A DNA stretch of 64,000 nt from Allobosea caraganae. GTDB lineage: Bacteria; Pseudomonadota; Alphaproteobacteria; Rhizobiales; Beijerinckiaceae. Each line of letters begins with the position of its first letter. Position 1 is the stretch's first letter. The stretch covers positions 62,001-126,000 of the forward strand of contig NZ_QQTO01000037.1 of the NCBI RefSeq assembly GCF_003351345.1. Reading direction: 5' to 3'. The notes beneath the pieces were generated by a model. The model was not told the origin of the DNA, ran no database searches, and saw only the letters and a program-made list of their open reading frames with translations. Below are positions 17,501 to 26,788 of the stretch, one piece after another. Position numbers and translations under genes: made by a program.

Positions 17501-19830
17501 AGCGCACGCTCGCGATCGACCTCGGCGCGCCCCAGCTCGTGCGACCACTCACGACGCTGTCGCTGCCGGTCAAGGTCACCGGCGCGCGCTCCGGCGAGGA
17601 GGCTTTCGTCACCGTCGCCGCCGTCGATATCGGCATCCTCAACCTGACCCGCTACGAGAGCCCGGATCCGAGCAAGTACTTCTTCGGCCAGCGCCAGCTC
17701 GGCCACGAGCTGCGCGACCTCTATGGCTACCTGATCGACGGCATGCAGGGCGTCCGCGGCGCCATCCGCTCCGGCGGCGACGGCGCGGCGGCGGTCAAGG
17801 GCGAGGCGCCGACGCAGGAGCCGCTGGCGCGCTATTCCGGCGTGGTCAAGGTCGGGCCGGACGGCATGGCCAAGGTCGATTTCGAGCTGCCCGCCTTCAA
17901 TGGCGCAGTCCGCGTCATGGCCGTCGCCTGGTCGGCCGGCCGCACCGGCCAGGCCAGCGCCGACGTCGTCATCCGCGACCAGATCGTCGCGCAGGCGACG
18001 CTGCCGCGCTTCCTCGCCATTGGCGACCAGTCGCGCTTCCACCTCCAGATCGACAATGTCGAAGGGCCTCCCGGCACCTACACCGTCGATCTCGACGTCA
18101 AGGGCCCGGTCCTCGTCGCCGCCGACGCGACGCGGCGCTCGTTCAACCTGACGACCGGCGCGAAGACGCAGCTCACCATCCCCGTCACGGCCGCAGGCCT
18201 TGGCCGCGCCGAGTTCGACGTCCGCGTCACCGGCCCGAACGGCATCGGCACCGTGCAGAACCTCGCCGTGCGCGTGCAGCCCTCCTCCAACACGATCGCG
18301 CGCCGCGTCGTCCGGCCGATCCCCGGCAATGGCGGTGGTCTCACGGTCTCGGCCGACCTGATGGCCGATCTCGTGCCGCGCTCCGGTCAGGTCTCGGTCT
18401 CGATCTCGCCCTTCGCCTCGCTCGACGTTCCCGCGATCCTGAAGGCGCTCGACCGCTATCCCTATGGCTGCACCGAGCAAACCGTGAGCCGCGCCCTGCC
18501 GCTGCTCCACGTCAACCGGCTGGCGTCGCTGGAGAGCCTGGCGCTGGACGCCAATGCCGACGAGCGCGTCAACGGCGCGATCGAGCGCGTGCTCGCCCGC
18601 CAGGGTGGCAACGGCTCCTTCGGCCTCTGGGGCGTCGGCGGCGACGACCTCTGGCTCGACTCCTTCGTCGTCGACTTCCTGACCCGGGCCCGCGAGCGCC
18701 AGTTCAACGTCCCCACGGTGGCGTTCAACATGGCGCTCGACCGGCTGCGCAACCAGGTCGTCAACACCTCCGACATCAACAAGGAGGAGGCCTCCGGCAT
18801 CGCCTATGCGCTCTACGTGCTCGCCCGCAACGGCCGGCCGGTGATGGGCGATTTGCGCTACCTCGCCGACAACAAGCTCTCCGATTTCGCCTCGCCGCTG
18901 GCCCGCGCCCAGATCGGCGCGGCGCTCTCGCTGCTGGGTGATCGTGGCCGCGGCCGCGCCGCCTTCACCAGCGCGCTCGCGACCTTGCAGGACACCCGCG
19001 ACGACGGCCTGTCGCGCGCCGATTACGGCTCGCGCCTGCGCGACAGCACCGGCACGCTGGCGCTGATCGCCGAGGCCAATGGCGAGCGCGCCGACATCAC
19101 CCGCGCCGCCAGCATCGTCGAGGGCGCCCGCAACGCCTCGCGCTACACCTCGACGCAGGAGAACATGTGGATGGTGCTGGCCGCCCAGGCCATGACCAAG
19201 GAGGCCGAGGGCATGACGCTCACGGTCGATGGCGCCGAGCGCAAGGGCGCGCTCTACCGCACGCTCTCGCAGGAGGCGCTGGAGGCCAAGCCGCTCGTCA
19301 TCGCCAATCCCGGCCCCGCCGCGGCCCAGGCCGTGATCACCGTCTCCGGCATCCCGGCGACGCCGGAGCCGGCGCTGAACCAGGGCTTCGGCCTGGAGCG
19401 CACGATCTACTCGATGAAGGGCGAGAAGGTCGATCCCGCCAGCCTGCGCCAGAACGAGCGCTATGTCGTGGCGCTGACCGTGACCGAGATCCCGGCCCGC
19501 TACGGCCGCCTGCTGCTGGTCGACCCGCTGCCGGCCGGGCTCGAGATCGAGAACGCCAACCTGACCGAGGGCGCCTCGACTGAAGGGCTGTCCTGGCTGG
19601 AGCAGAAGGTCTCGCCGGTCCATACCGAGGCGCGCGACGACCGTTATGTCGCCGCCTTCGAGCGCAGCGGCTCCTCGAACCAGCCGGGCGTCTTCACGAT
19701 CGGCTACATCGTGCGGGCCGTCTCGCCCGGCCGCTATGTCGCCCCGGCCGCCGCGATCGAGGACATGTACCGGCCCGATCGCTTCGGCCGGACCGCGTTC
19801 GGCACGGTCGACATCGCTTCGGCGAGGTAA
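14563..19830 (+). CDS. Bacterial alpha-2-macroglobulin family protein
   Basis: This very large periplasmic protein (1755 residues) belongs to the family of broad-range protease inhibitors related to animal alpha-2-macroglobulin. A signal peptide occupies about residues 1-24. A repeat-containing N-terminal part (about 50-200) precedes many beta-sandwich macroglobulin domains. The thioester motif is intact as YGCTEQ, with the reactive cysteine at about residue 1303, so covalent trapping of proteases is expected. The start ATG has AAGGGG eight bases upstream. It is followed 20 bases later by pbpC, the well-known pairing in which the inhibitor guards the periplasm while PbpC repairs the wall. Confidence 0.93.
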   Translation: MTFLTRIALLFGLALSATTPALAQPALSQKAYVRTDLAADGQRLEERLKRDVSTGARPAALSLRDGEAAMARGDARAALPQANAAVVADPNNSAGWRLMARAANAIEPRDYRERWDLRERATTAAYLAYQRSANRNDEAASLAVLARTFEKNELWRPALTTYRLSLDLQDNAQLRASYESLREKRGFRLLSNKVDADAASPRACFVFSEPLARGRVDFAPYVAISGGKGDFAVSAEERQICVDGLRHGERYAFVIRQGVPSAIPDEILLKSADYEVYVRDRTPSVRFTGKNYVLPRTGQQGIPVVSVNSGRLDLEVMRIGDRNLINSVHSDDFLTQLGGYSAGQIASDKGQSVWKGSMEVKSELNKDVITAFPVLEAVGQLQPGVYVMFAKPSGGQATQASDDGDSDYDGTTRATQWFVVSDLGLTSFSGPDGVHVLVRSLANASPVANVELRLVARNNEILATARSDANGYARFDAGLAKGQGGNAPGLVTALAGDDYGFLDLKQTAFDLSDRGVKGRVAPDGLDAYLYTERGVYRSGETVYLTSLLRDARSAAVTGLPLTLVVKRPDGVEYRRRQVEDQGAGGRAYSIPLLSGAQTGTWRVQAYADPKGSVIGETSFLVEDYVPERLELTLAPKTPLLQAGEPAEIDLTARYLYGAPGSELDVNGSTTIRAAAQSAIPGFDGYQVGLTDEDFESVQADLEESSTTDAQGKALVSAAVQQPDVNRPLEVEITLRVGEPGGRAIARSVTLPIVPKGAAIGVKKLFDDGMLGNGQNASFDVIMANGDGRRLSRQGVKWTLSKVTRNYQWFFKDGRWNYEGVKTTRRVADGEIATSETAAANISAPVQWGNYRLDVVSTGSDATETSVSFSVGYESDKTAETPDVLDVALDKASYGIGETMQVRLSPRFAGKATLAVISDRVAEIRTIDIAADGTTASIPVKAEWGASAYLVALAHRPMDAAANRLPGRAIGLSWFSIGKEQRTLAIDLGAPQLVRPLTTLSLPVKVTGARSGEEAFVTVAAVDIGILNLTRYESPDPSKYFFGQRQLGHELRDLYGYLIDGMQGVRGAIRSGGDGAAAVKGEAPTQEPLARYSGVVKVGPDGMAKVDFELPAFNGAVRVMAVAWSAGRTGQASADVVIRDQIVAQATLPRFLAIGDQSRFHLQIDNVEGPPGTYTVDLDVKGPVLVAADATRRSFNLTTGAKTQLTIPVTAAGLGRAEFDVRVTGPNGIGTVQNLAVRVQPSSNTIARRVVRPIPGNGGGLTVSADLMADLVPRSGQVSVSISPFASLDVPAILKALDRYPYGCTEQTVSRALPLLHVNRLASLESLALDANADERVNGAIERVLARQGGNGSFGLWGVGGDDLWLDSFVVDFLTRARERQFNVPTVAFNMALDRLRNQVVNTSDINKEEASGIAYALYVLARNGRPVMGDLRYLADNKLSDFASPLARAQIGAALSLLGDRGRGRAAFTSALATLQDTRDDGLSRADYGSRLRDSTGTLALIAEANGERADITRAASIVEGARNASRYTSTQENMWMVLAAQAMTKEAEGMTLTVDGAERKGALYRTLSQEALEAKPLVIANPGPAAAQAVITVSGIPATPEPALNQGFGLERTIYSMKGEKVDPASLRQNERYVVALTVTEIPARYGRLLLVDPLPAGLEIENANLTEGASTEGLSWLEQKVSPVHTEARDDRYVAAFERSGSSNQPGVFTIGYIVRAVSPGRYVAPAAAIEDMYRPDRFGRTAFGTVDIASAR

Positions 19831-19850
19831 GGGGATAAGGCACCTCGGAC

Positions 19851-22127
19851 GTGAGCACGCAACCCGACGAGACAGGCGCCGCCGAGCCCCCTCTCCCCCT
19901 GCGGGAGAGGGTTGGGGTGAGGGGTCGCGCCGTGCTTGCTCGTTTGCGTCTTGTCTCGCGCTCAGTGCTCGGAAGCGTCGCGCGACCCCTCATCCGTCTC
20001 CGCTCCGCGGAGCCACCTTCTCCCGCAAGGGGAGAAGGAAGGCGCGCGCCCTTCCGCAAATGGGCTCTGCGAAGCTTGGGCATCGCGACACTTGGGATCG
20101 CAACCACGGCCGGCGCCCTCACCTACTACGCCTCCACCCTCCCGCCGCTCGACATTACCGCCGCGCGCGACCGCTCGACCGTGGTGCTCGACCGCGACGG
20201 CAAGCTGCTGCGCCCCTTCCTCACCGCCGACGGGCGCTGGAAGCTCCCGGTCGGCGAGGCGGATGTCGATCCGCGCTATCTCGCCATGCTCAAGGCCTTC
20301 GAGGACAAGCGCTTCGACCGCCACTGGGGCATCGACCCCACCGCCATGCTGCGCGCCGCCGGGCAGATGCTGCTGAGCGGCCGCGTCGTCTCCGGCGGCT
20401 CGACGCTGACCATGCAGGTCGCCCGCCTGCTCGAACCGCGTGAGGAGCGCTCGCTCGCCGCCAAGCTGCGCCAGGCCGTGCGCGCCGTCGAGATCGAGCG
20501 CCGCTTCAGCAAGAGCGAGATCCTCGACCTCTACCTGACGCTCGCGCCCTTCGGCGGCAATCTCGAGGGCGTGCGCGCCGCGAGCTTCGCCTATTTCGGC
20601 AAGGAGCCGAAGCGGCTCTCGACTGCCGAGGCGGCCCTGCTCGTCGCGCTGCCGCAGGCGCCGGAGCAGCGTCGCCCCGACCGCTTCACCGAGACCGCGA
20701 GCAGGGCGCGCGACCGCGTGCTCGCCCGCGTCGAGGCAGCCGGCCTCGCCACCAGGGGCGAGGTCGCCGCCGCCCGCGAGGAGCCGGTCCCGACCGCGCG
20801 CAAGCCCTTCCCATCGCTCGCCCCGCACGTCGCCGAGCAGGTCGTGGCCGAGTCTCCCGCCGCCCGCAGCCATCGCCTCACGCTCGACGCCCGCCTTCAG
20901 GCCAATCTCGAACAGCTCGCCCGCGAGCGCAGCCTCGGCCTGGCGCCGCAGGTCTCGATCGCCATCCTCGCCGTCGACAACGACACCGGCGAGATCCGCG
21001 CCTCGGTCGGCGGCGTCGATTATTTCGCCGCCGAGCGCGCCGGCGCGCTCGACCTGACGCGGGCGCTACGCTCGCCCGGCTCGGCGCTGAAGCCCTTCAT
21101 CTACGCGCTCGCCTTCGATAACGGCATCGCCCATCCCGAGACGATGCTGGAGGACCGGCCGGCCCGCTACGGCCTTTACGTTCCCGAGAATTTCGACCTC
21201 GGCTTCCAGGGCATGGTCTCGGCCCGCAAGGCGCTGCAGCTCTCGCTCAACGTGCCGACGGTCGAGCTGCTCTCGGCGCTCGGCCCGCAGCGCTTCCTGT
21301 CGCGGCTGCGCGATGCCGGCGCCACCATCGCCATGCCGAAGGAGGGCGGCGCGCCCGGCCTCGCGGTCGGCCTCGGCGGCCTGGGCATCACCTTGCAGGA
21401 CCTGACCCGGCTCTATGTCGGCCTTGCCCGCGGCGGCGAGATGCTGCCGCTGCGGGTCAAGCCCGGCACGAACCCGGCCGGCGAAGCCCCGCGCCTCGTC
21501 GATCCCGTCGCCGCCTGGTATGTCGCCGACACCTTGCTCGGCGCGCCGCCGCCGCTCAACGCCATGCCCGGCCGCATCGCCTACAAGACCGGCACCTCCT
21601 ACGGCTATCGCGATGCCTGGGCGGTGGGCTTCGACCGCAAGCACACGATCGGCGTCTGGGTCGGCCGGGCCGATAATGGCGCGGTGCCGGGGCTGGTCGG
21701 CCGCACCGTCGCGGCGCCGATCCTGTTCGACGCCTTCGCCCGGCTCGGCCTCGATCCGCGCCCCTTCCCGCAGCCGCCGAACGCCATCGTCGCCACGACC
21801 TCGAACCTGCCGCCGCCGTTGCGCCATCTCCGGCAGGACGTGCCGAAGACGCTCGCCGCGCTGGCGACGCCCGGCCTGAAGCTCGCCTTCCCACCGGAAG
21901 GCGCCCGCATCGACCTTGCCGCCTCCGCGCTGGACGGCAAGGCCGAGCTCAACCTCAAGGTCGATGGCGGCGCCCCGCCCTATACCTGGCTGGTCGACGG
22001 CACGCCGGTGACCCCGCCGCTGCGCCGGCGCGAGGCCGCCTGGCAGCCCGGCGGCAAGGGCTTTGTGCGGATTTCGGTGATCGACGGCACCGGCGCGAGC
22101 GAGAGCGTCTCGGTGCGGCTGCAGTAG
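19851..22127 (+). CDS. pbpC: Penicillin-binding protein 1C (peptidoglycan glycosyltransferase/transpeptidase)
   Basis: This 758-residue bifunctional murein synthase has a cytoplasmic tail, a membrane helix at about 71-95, a GT51 transglycosylase domain with EDKRF and GGSTLTMQVARLL, a transpeptidase domain with the active serine in SALK (S411, K414) and the KTG box near K579, and a C-terminal BiPBP_C domain. The likely start is GTG 19851, because no ATG lies between it and the membrane helix; TTG codons inside the helix are less likely. With that start, about residues 13-63 are encoded by an F3 repeat. It forms an operon with the alpha-2-macroglobulin gene. Confidence 0.93.
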   Translation: MSTQPDETGAAEPPLPLRERVGVRGRAVLARLRLVSRSVLGSVARPLIRLRSAEPPSPARGEGRRAPFRKWALRSLGIATLGIATTAGALTYYASTLPPLDITAARDRSTVVLDRDGKLLRPFLTADGRWKLPVGEADVDPRYLAMLKAFEDKRFDRHWGIDPTAMLRAAGQMLLSGRVVSGGSTLTMQVARLLEPREERSLAAKLRQAVRAVEIERRFSKSEILDLYLTLAPFGGNLEGVRAASFAYFGKEPKRLSTAEAALLVALPQAPEQRRPDRFTETASRARDRVLARVEAAGLATRGEVAAAREEPVPTARKPFPSLAPHVAEQVVAESPAARSHRLTLDARLQANLEQLARERSLGLAPQVSIAILAVDNDTGEIRASVGGVDYFAAERAGALDLTRALRSPGSALKPFIYALAFDNGIAHPETMLEDRPARYGLYVPENFDLGFQGMVSARKALQLSLNVPTVELLSALGPQRFLSRLRDAGATIAMPKEGGAPGLAVGLGGLGITLQDLTRLYVGLARGGEMLPLRVKPGTNPAGEAPRLVDPVAAWYVADTLLGAPPPLNAMPGRIAYKTGTSYGYRDAWAVGFDRKHTIGVWVGRADNGAVPGLVGRTVAAPILFDAFARLGLDPRPFPQPPNAIVATTSNLPPPLRHLRQDVPKTLAALATPGLKLAFPPEGARIDLAASALDGKAELNLKVDGGAPPYTWLVDGTPVTPPLRRREAAWQPGGKGFVRISVIDGTGASESVSVRLQ
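19887..20039. repeat. F3 repeat, two-armed, translated within the pbpC N-terminus
   Basis: The left element begins CCCCCTCTCCCCCTGCGGGA and continues into GGGTGAGGGGTCGCGC. The right element runs from GCGACCCCTCATCCG to CACCTTCTCCCGCAAGGGGA. The two halves are inverted relative to each other. The whole unit is in frame with pbpC and contains no stop in that frame. Confidence 0.85.
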
Positions 22128-22170
22128 AAGAGCGGTAAAGAGCAGTCTCGACTGGGACTGGGCTCCGCCG

Positions 22171-22466
22171 CCGTCATGCTCGGGCTTGTCCCGAGCACCC
22201 ACGTCTTTGCGACGTCAAAGCGTGGCAAACGTTTTCCAAAGGGGCACGCACTCCAGAGCGGTTCCCGATCGGATCGCTTCGGCGCTCCCCGTCGTTGCGA
22301 GCGTAGCGAAGCAATCCAGAGGGACCGGGTGAGCGAGCCCCCCTTGAGTTGCTTCGCTACGCTCGCAAAGACGGTTCAAGTTGATCGGAAACCGCTCTGG
22401 GCAGCCGAGTGATTGACGGCACCGTCGCAAGGCGTGGATGGTCGGCACAAGGCCGACCATGACGGC
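22171..22466. repeat. Three nested palindromic repeats (F4 outside, unnamed middle, F1 inside)
   Basis: This fills the gap between pbpC and the RND pump gene. Outer arms are F4 (CCGTCATGCTCGGGC.. and ..GGCCGACCATGACGGC). A middle pair at 22253-22270 and 22383-22400 matches at 17 of 18 bases (CCAGAGCGGTTCCCGATC and its complement). An F1 repeat occupies 22290-22374. No gene is supported in this 384-bp gap. Confidence 0.8.
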
Positions 22467-22511
22467 GAGGGATCAATCGAAGGACGACGCGCTCCGCTTA
22501 CCGCCGTTGCC

Positions 22512-25500
22512 TCACTCCGCCGGCGCCGGATGCGATGCAGGCGGGTGGCCATGCCCGTGCGCCTCGTCCTCGCCGTGCACCGGCCTCTCCTTGCGGGCGA
22601 GGTAGGTGTAGACCACCGGCACCACGTAGAGCGTCAGCAAGGTGCCGAAGGTCATGCCGCCGACGATGACCCAGCCGATCTGCGAGCGGCTCTCCGCGCC
22701 GGCGCCATGCGCCAGCGCCAGCGGCACGGCGCCGAGCACCATCGCGCCGGTCGTCATCAGGATCGGCCGCAGGCGCAGCTCGGCCGCGTTGACCAGCGCG
22801 TCGCGCAGCTCCTGGCCCTCTTCACGCAACTGGTTGGTGAATTCGAGGATCAGGATGCCGTGCTTGGTGATCAGGCCGACCAGCGTGATCAGGCCGATCT
22901 GGCTGTACACGTTGAGCGTGCCGCCGCTGTAGTAGAGCGCCGCCAGCGCGCCGGTGAGCGAAAGCGGCACCGAGACCATGATCACGATCGGGTCGACGAA
23001 GCTCTCGAACTGCGCCGCCAGCACCAGGTAGATGAAGCCGAGCGCCAGCAGGAACACCATGAAGATCGAGGCGCCGGACTGCTTGAACTCGCGGCTCTGG
23101 CCGGAATAGTCGATCTGCACCGTCTTCGGCAGCACCTTGGCGGCGGCCTGCTCCAGCACGGTGAGGCAGTCGCCGAGCGAATAGCCGGGCGCCGGCACGG
23201 CGGTGATCGTGGCCGAGCGCAGCTGGTTGAAGCGGATCAGCTCCTTCGGCGCCACGTTCTCCTCGACCGAGACGAGGCTGGAGAGCTGCACCACGGCGCC
23301 GTTGCGGCCGCGCAGGTAGATCGATTGCAGCGCCTGCGGCGTCGCGCGGTCGGAGCCCGCGACCTGCAGCACGACGTCGTATTGCTCGCCGTTCATGTTG
23401 AAGCGGGTGACCTGCCGGCCGCCGAGCAGGGTCTCCATGGTGCGGCCGATGATGTCGACGCCGACGCCGAGGTCGGAGGCGCGCTGCCGGTCGATCGAGA
23501 CCTTGATCTGCGGCTTGTCGAGGATGAGGTTGGATTCGAGGTTGGTCATCGCCGGCGACTTCGAGGCCTCGGCGATGACCTGGTCGACGTAATCCTTGAT
23601 CTGCGCGTAGGGCTCCGAGGAGCGCAGCACGAACTCGACCGGCTTGGTGTTGGCGCCGCCGCTTGCGCCCAGCGAAGGCGGATTGGTGGCGAAGAGCCGG
23701 ATGCCGGGGATCTGCGACAGGCCCTTGTTGATCTCGGCGACGAGGTCCTGCTGCTTGCGGTGGCGCTGCTCCCACGGCTTCAAGCGCGCGAAGGCGATGG
23801 CGCGCGTCACGTCGGGAAAGCCGACGATGACGAGGTAGTTCTCCACCTCGGGGATGTTCTTGAAGTAGTTCTCGACCTGCCGCGCATAATCGGCGGTGAA
23901 GCTGAGCGTGGCGCCCTCCGGCGAGACGCCGATGCCGTTGATCGTGCCGCGATCCTCTACCGGGGCGAGCTCCGAACGCAGGTTGGTGAACAGGAAATAG
24001 CTGGAGCCGGCGACGCAAAGAGCGATCAGGACGATCAGCGGCCGCACCGCCAGCGCGCCGCGCAGCGAGGCGCGATAGCCGCGCGCCAAGCCCTCGAAGC
24101 CGCTCTCAAGCAGGTTGTAGACCCAGCTGTGCTTGTCGCTGTGGCGCAGCAGCTTGGCGCACATCATCGGCGTCAGCGTCAGCGCGACGAAGCCGGAGAC
24201 CAGCACCGCGCCGGCCAGCGTCAGCGCGAACTCGATGAAGAGCTTGCCGGTGCGGCCGGTGGAGAAGGCCATCGGCGCGTAGACCGCGACCAGCGTCAGC
24301 GTCATCGCCACGACGGCGAAGGCGATCTCGTTGATGCCCTTGATCGCCGCCTTGTTCGGCTCCATGCCCTCTTCGACATGGCGGTGCACGTTTTCGAGCA
24401 CGACGATGGCGTCGTCGACGACGAGGCCGATCGCCAGCACCATCGAGAGCAGCGTCAGCGTGTTGACGGTGAAGCCGAGCATGTACATCAGCGCGAAGGC
24501 GCCGATCAGCGAGACCGGGATCGTGACCAGCGGGATCAGCGTCGCGCGCACCGAGCGCAGAAAGATGAAGATGATCAGCACGACGAGCACGACCGCCTCG
24601 CCGATCGTCGAATAGACCGCCGCGATCGAGCGGTCGATGAAGATCGAGGTGTCGTAGGAGGTCGCGATCGCCATGCCGTCCGGCAGGTCCTCGGTGATCT
24701 CCGGCAGGGCGGTGATGATGCCCGCGGAGACGTCGAGCGGATTGGCGGTGGCCTGCTTGACGATGCCGATCGTCACCGAGGGATTGCCCGAGAACCAGGC
24801 GGCGTTGCGCTCCTCGCGGGCGCCGAGCTCGACCTTGGCGACGTCGCGCAGCTTCACCGGGAAGTTGTTGACGTCCTTGATGACGATCTGCTGGAACTGC
24901 TCCGGCGTGACCAGGCTGGTCTGCGAGAGCACCGTGAACTCGCGGCTGTTGCTCTCGATCCGGCCCGACGGGATCTCGACGTTCTGCGCCTCCAGCGCCG
25001 CCTCGATCTCCTGCGTCGTGACGTTGTAGGCGGCCATGCGGGCGCGATCGAGCCAGATGCGCATCGCATATTGGCGCTGGCCGATGATGCGGACCTCCGC
25101 CACGCCGGTGACGTTCTGCACGCGGTCGGCGATGAAGCGGTCGGCGAAGTCGGTCAGCTCGAGCGGGCTGTGGCGCGTGCTGGTCAGCGAGAGGTACATC
25201 ACCGGCTGGGCGTCGGCCTCGACCTTGGCGATGATCGGCTCGTCGATCTCGTCCGGCAGGCGGCCGCGCACGCGGCTGACGCGGTCGCGCACGTCGGAGG
25301 CCGCGACGTCCGGGTTGACCGAGGGCCGGAAGCGCACGGAGATGTTGCTGCGCTCCTGGCGGCTGGTCGAGGAGATGATCTCGATGCCTTCGATGCCGGC
25401 GATCGAGTTCTCCAGGATCTGCGTCACCTGGGTCTCGATGATCTCGGCGCTGGCGCCGCGATAGGTCGTCTGCACCGAGACGATCGGCTCGTCGATGTTC

Positions 25501-25613
25501 GGATATTCGCGCACCGTCAGGCGCGTGTACGAGACGAAGCCGATCAGCACGACGAGCAGGCTCAGCACGGTCGAGAGGACCGGCCGGCGGACGAAGAGCG
25601 CGAAGAGGCTCAT
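22512..25613 (-). CDS. RND efflux transporter permease (HAE-1/AcrB-like)
   Basis: This 1033-residue inner-membrane pump subunit expels hydrophobic compounds using the proton gradient. It has the twelve-helix RND pattern with two large periplasmic loops, the N-terminal block FVRRPVLSTVLSLLVVL and the proton-relay pair of aspartates in GLVVDDAIVVLENV. The C-terminus is His-rich (HGEDEAHGHGHPPASH), which may be flexible. Its start overlaps the stop of the adaptor gene by four bases. The adaptor and a divergent TetR regulator complete a typical efflux locus; no outer-membrane channel gene is present, so it likely uses a shared TolC-like protein. Substrates cannot be inferred. Confidence 0.95.
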   Translation of the reverse strand: MSLFALFVRRPVLSTVLSLLVVLIGFVSYTRLTVREYPNIDEPIVSVQTTYRGASAEIIETQVTQILENSIAGIEGIEIISSTSRQERSNISVRFRPSVNPDVAASDVRDRVSRVRGRLPDEIDEPIIAKVEADAQPVMYLSLTSTRHSPLELTDFADRFIADRVQNVTGVAEVRIIGQRQYAMRIWLDRARMAAYNVTTQEIEAALEAQNVEIPSGRIESNSREFTVLSQTSLVTPEQFQQIVIKDVNNFPVKLRDVAKVELGAREERNAAWFSGNPSVTIGIVKQATANPLDVSAGIITALPEITEDLPDGMAIATSYDTSIFIDRSIAAVYSTIGEAVVLVVLIIFIFLRSVRATLIPLVTIPVSLIGAFALMYMLGFTVNTLTLLSMVLAIGLVVDDAIVVLENVHRHVEEGMEPNKAAIKGINEIAFAVVAMTLTLVAVYAPMAFSTGRTGKLFIEFALTLAGAVLVSGFVALTLTPMMCAKLLRHSDKHSWVYNLLESGFEGLARGYRASLRGALAVRPLIVLIALCVAGSSYFLFTNLRSELAPVEDRGTINGIGVSPEGATLSFTADYARQVENYFKNIPEVENYLVIVGFPDVTRAIAFARLKPWEQRHRKQQDLVAEINKGLSQIPGIRLFATNPPSLGASGGANTKPVEFVLRSSEPYAQIKDYVDQVIAEASKSPAMTNLESNLILDKPQIKVSIDRQRASDLGVGVDIIGRTMETLLGGRQVTRFNMNGEQYDVVLQVAGSDRATPQALQSIYLRGRNGAVVQLSSLVSVEENVAPKELIRFNQLRSATITAVPAPGYSLGDCLTVLEQAAAKVLPKTVQIDYSGQSREFKQSGASIFMVFLLALGFIYLVLAAQFESFVDPIVIMVSVPLSLTGALAALYYSGGTLNVYSQIGLITLVGLITKHGILILEFTNQLREEGQELRDALVNAAELRLRPILMTTGAMVLGAVPLALAHGAGAESRSQIGWVIVGGMTFGTLLTLYVVPVVYTYLARKERPVHGEDEAHGHGHPPASHPAPAE

Positions 25614-26701
25614 TCCGTGGCGCTCGTCTGCACCGGCGCAGGCCCGTTCTTGACCGCGACCGCGACGCCGTCGCGCAGGCGCATCTGGCCGGTGGTGACG
25701 ATCTGCATGGCCGGGCTCAGGCCCTTCACGATCTCGACCTTGCCCTGCATCCGCTTGCCGAGTTCGACCGGCATGCGCTTGGCCTTGCCGCCCTCGACCA
25801 CGTAGATCATCTTGCTCATGCCGTCGGGCACGACGGCGGTCTCGGGCACGATCAGCGCCTTCTCGCGCTGGTCGACGATGATGTTGATGCGGGCGAACAG
25901 GCCGGGCTTCAGCACCAGGTTCGCGTTCGGGACGGTGGCGCGCAGCCGGATGGCGCGGCCGTTGATGTCGACGACCGGGTCGATCGCGAAGATCTGGCCG
26001 ATGAAGCTGCGGTCCGGCACGGCATCGACCTTGACCTCGATCGTCTGACCGACCTTGACGCTGCTCAGGAACAGCTCGGGCACGCGGAAGTCGACCTTGA
26101 TCGGGTCGATCGCGGTCAGCGTGATCAGCTCCTTGCCAGCCGGGACATAATCGCCGACGCCGACCGAGCGCAGGCCGACCACGCCGGTGAAGGGCGCGGA
26201 GATGGCGGTCAGCGCCAGGCGCGACTGCGAGAGCTGCAAGCGGGCCTCGGCGACCGCAAGCTGCGCCGTCGTCTGTTCGAGCGCCACCTGCGTGCCGGAG
26301 CCGCGCTGCACCAGCGAGCGGCTGCGCTCATGAGCGTCGCGCGCCAGCCTGAGATCGGCCTCGGCCTGCTTCAGGTCGGCTTCGAGAATGGCCTTGTCGA
26401 GCTTGACCAGCTCCTGGCCCTTCTCGACGCGGTCGCCTTCCTTGAAGCCCAGCGCGACGACGCGGCCGGCGATCTCCGGCGCGATCACGACCGATTCATC
26501 GGCTGCGAGCGTGCCCAGCGCCTGGACCTCTTCGTTGACGGTCGCAATCTCGATCTTGCCGACCTCGACCGGTATCGCGGGCACCTGCGGATTGGTCGCG
26601 GCGCGTGCCGGGGCCGGCTGACCCGCCTTGAAGTTGCGGTAGCCGTAATACCCTCCGCCTGCCAGTCCGGCGATCACGAGAAGAAGGACGAGACGCTTCA
26701 T
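25610..26701 (-). CDS. RND efflux periplasmic adaptor (membrane fusion protein)
   Basis: This 363-residue adaptor links the inner-membrane pump to an outer-membrane channel. An N-terminal anchor (about residues 1-20) is followed by the barrel-sandwich half-motif APEIAGRVVALGFKEGDRVE, an alpha-hairpin rich in Leu, Ala, Glu and Gln (about 100-165), and the second lipoyl half around SAPFTGVVGLRSVGVGDYV. It is the first gene of the two-gene operon and overlaps the permease by four bases. Its upstream region contains the putative TetR operator described below. Confidence 0.94.
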   Translation of the reverse strand: MKRLVLLLVIAGLAGGGYYGYRNFKAGQPAPARAATNPQVPAIPVEVGKIEIATVNEEVQALGTLAADESVVIAPEIAGRVVALGFKEGDRVEKGQELVKLDKAILEADLKQAEADLRLARDAHERSRSLVQRGSGTQVALEQTTAQLAVAEARLQLSQSRLALTAISAPFTGVVGLRSVGVGDYVPAGKELITLTAIDPIKVDFRVPELFLSSVKVGQTIEVKVDAVPDRSFIGQIFAIDPVVDINGRAIRLRATVPNANLVLKPGLFARINIIVDQREKALIVPETAVVPDGMSKMIYVVEGGKAKRMPVELGKRMQGKVEIVKGLSPAMQIVTTGQMRLRDGVAVAVKNGPAPVQTSATE

Positions 26702-26760
26702 AAGACTGGACGCTCCGGTAAGGCGAGACTACCTATATGAACAAGACTGGACGGTCTAGT
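26702..26760. promoter_or_regulatory. Candidate TetR operator between efflux operon and regulator
   Basis: The 87-bp divergent gap contains an imperfect palindrome ACTGGACGGTCTAGT (26746-26760; arms match at six of seven bases). The half-site AAGACTGGACG occurs twice as a direct repeat at 26702-26712 and 26743-26753. Position and symmetry fit autoregulation by the adjacent TetR-type protein and repression of the pump. Confidence 0.55.
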
Positions 26761-26788
26761 TTTAATAGATCGCTTCAAAGGCGGAAGC

